Positions 63,659 to 64,000 of a DNA stretch of 64,000 bases are shown piece after piece. Every line of letters begins with the position of its first letter. The stretch's first letter is position 1. The DNA comes from Candidatus Heimdallarchaeota archaeon (GTDB taxonomy: Archaea > Asgardarchaeota > Heimdallarchaeia > Heimdallarchaeales > Heimdallarchaeaceae): positions 310,001 to 374,000 of the forward strand of contig JAUVXV010000002.1 in assembly GCA_030603365.1 (NCBI GenBank), in the 5' to 3' direction. The position numbers and the translations under genes were made by a program. Below the pieces are notes generated by a model. That model was not told the origin of the DNA, made no database searches, and saw only the letters and a list, made by a program, of their open reading frames with translations.

Positions 63659-64000
63659 TCAAATTTCAAATACATCAGCATCTTCAACATCTATTTCTAA
63701 AGATGAATTTCTCGAATTTTTATAGGTAAAAGCAGAAATGATTGATGAAATTGTCTCTTTAAGTTTCCAGAAATATTTGTAACTTTCCACAGGTTTCTTT
63801 TCAAAGAGTGCTAAAGCATCTTTAGAGTTCATTACAGTTTCATTTAGAATGCTAGTAGCTTTGGTCTTTATTCCAGTTCCTTGTAAATTTTCTAAGAAAG
63901 TTTTTTGCCATCTCTCTGTTTTATCTTCTTTTTCCAGTATCATTTTAAATTTAATTATCAGCATTTCTAAATCTGCTCTAAATTGCCATAGTGTGTCTCC
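63659..64000 (-). CDS. Protein of unknown function, 5' end outside the window
   Basis: On the minus strand the frame is open to the right edge and reads GDTLWQFRADLEMLIIK, so the start probably lies beyond the window and the ATG at 63964 is internal. The visible part is helical (ERWQKTFLENLQG, then LKETISSIISAFTY) and ends in an acidic tail (VEDADVFEI). No family is recognised. Confidence 0.5.
   Translation of the reverse strand, partial: GDTLWQFRADLEMLIIKFKMILEKEDKTERWQKTFLENLQGTGIKTKATSILNETVMNSKDALALFEKKPVESYKYFWKLKETISSIISAFTYKNSRNSSLEIDVEDADVFEI

Noticed and set aside
1..64000. tRNA or rRNA genes
   Set aside because: I saw no T-loop/acceptor pattern or rRNA-like stretch; a covariance search would be decisive.

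Overview
The window is AT-rich archaeal DNA, most likely from an Asgard archaeon (Heimdallarchaeia-like is my guess; no marker gene settles this). Archaeal signs are an archaeal LonB protease with two membrane segments, UPF0200/UPF0201 genes, TrmG10-type tRNA methyltransferase, ThpR, archaemetzincin, AT-rich TATA boxes about 25-30 bases before start codons (leaderless transcripts), and T-rich gene ends. A Ras-like GTPase, a possible longin/roadblock-like domain behind a 7TM region, a C2H2 zinc finger and many single-pass surface proteins point to Asgard. No tRNA, rRNA or CRISPR array was seen.

Layout. 1-6.4 kb: a 5'-truncated S15/CocE-type hydrolase, a fused HgcA/HgcB-like corrinoid and iron-sulfur membrane protein overlapping a methyltransferase, a membrane protein, and a radical SAM enzyme. 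6.5-12 kb: a small methyltransferase, then four tandem paralogous surface proteins with Pro-Thr stalks; two share a nearly identical promoter and 5' end, and both are preceded by decayed 3' tails of a radical SAM gene. 12-18 kb: a 7TM protein, an MTA/SAH-type deaminase, a DMT transporter, a hydrolase, an eIF2B-like protein and a surface protein. 18.3-20.7 kb: a minus-strand group with a Ras-like GTPase, two helical proteins and a serine recombinase. 20.8-24.1 kb: NAD metabolism (a NAD-kinase-like protein with a C-terminal winged helix and an altered active-site motif, divergent from nadA-nadC).

24-35 kb: M42 peptidase, sensor kinase, small operons, response regulator, transporter, iron-sulfur assembly genes (iscU, iscS) and archaemetzincin. 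35-46.8 kb: GH1 glycosidase, glycosyltransferase, two-component and zinc-finger regulators, OsmC, a coiled-coil protein, an aspartoacylase-like enzyme, an MBL hydrolase, an ABC ATPase with a large insertion, and kbl. 47-50.6 kb: a giant LVIVD propeller surface protein, followed by a relic of the kbl 3' end. 50.6-64 kb: RNA and nucleotide metabolism (a CCA-adding-enzyme homologue lacking two catalytic carboxylates, thpR, UPF0200/0201, RNase Z, trmG10, prs), LonB and two more radical SAM proteins.

The strongest leads are the fused HgcAB-like protein with non-canonical motifs, the NAD-kinase/winged-helix fusion beside nadAC, the apparently inactive CCA-enzyme homologue, and the gene-tail relics near surface-protein genes.
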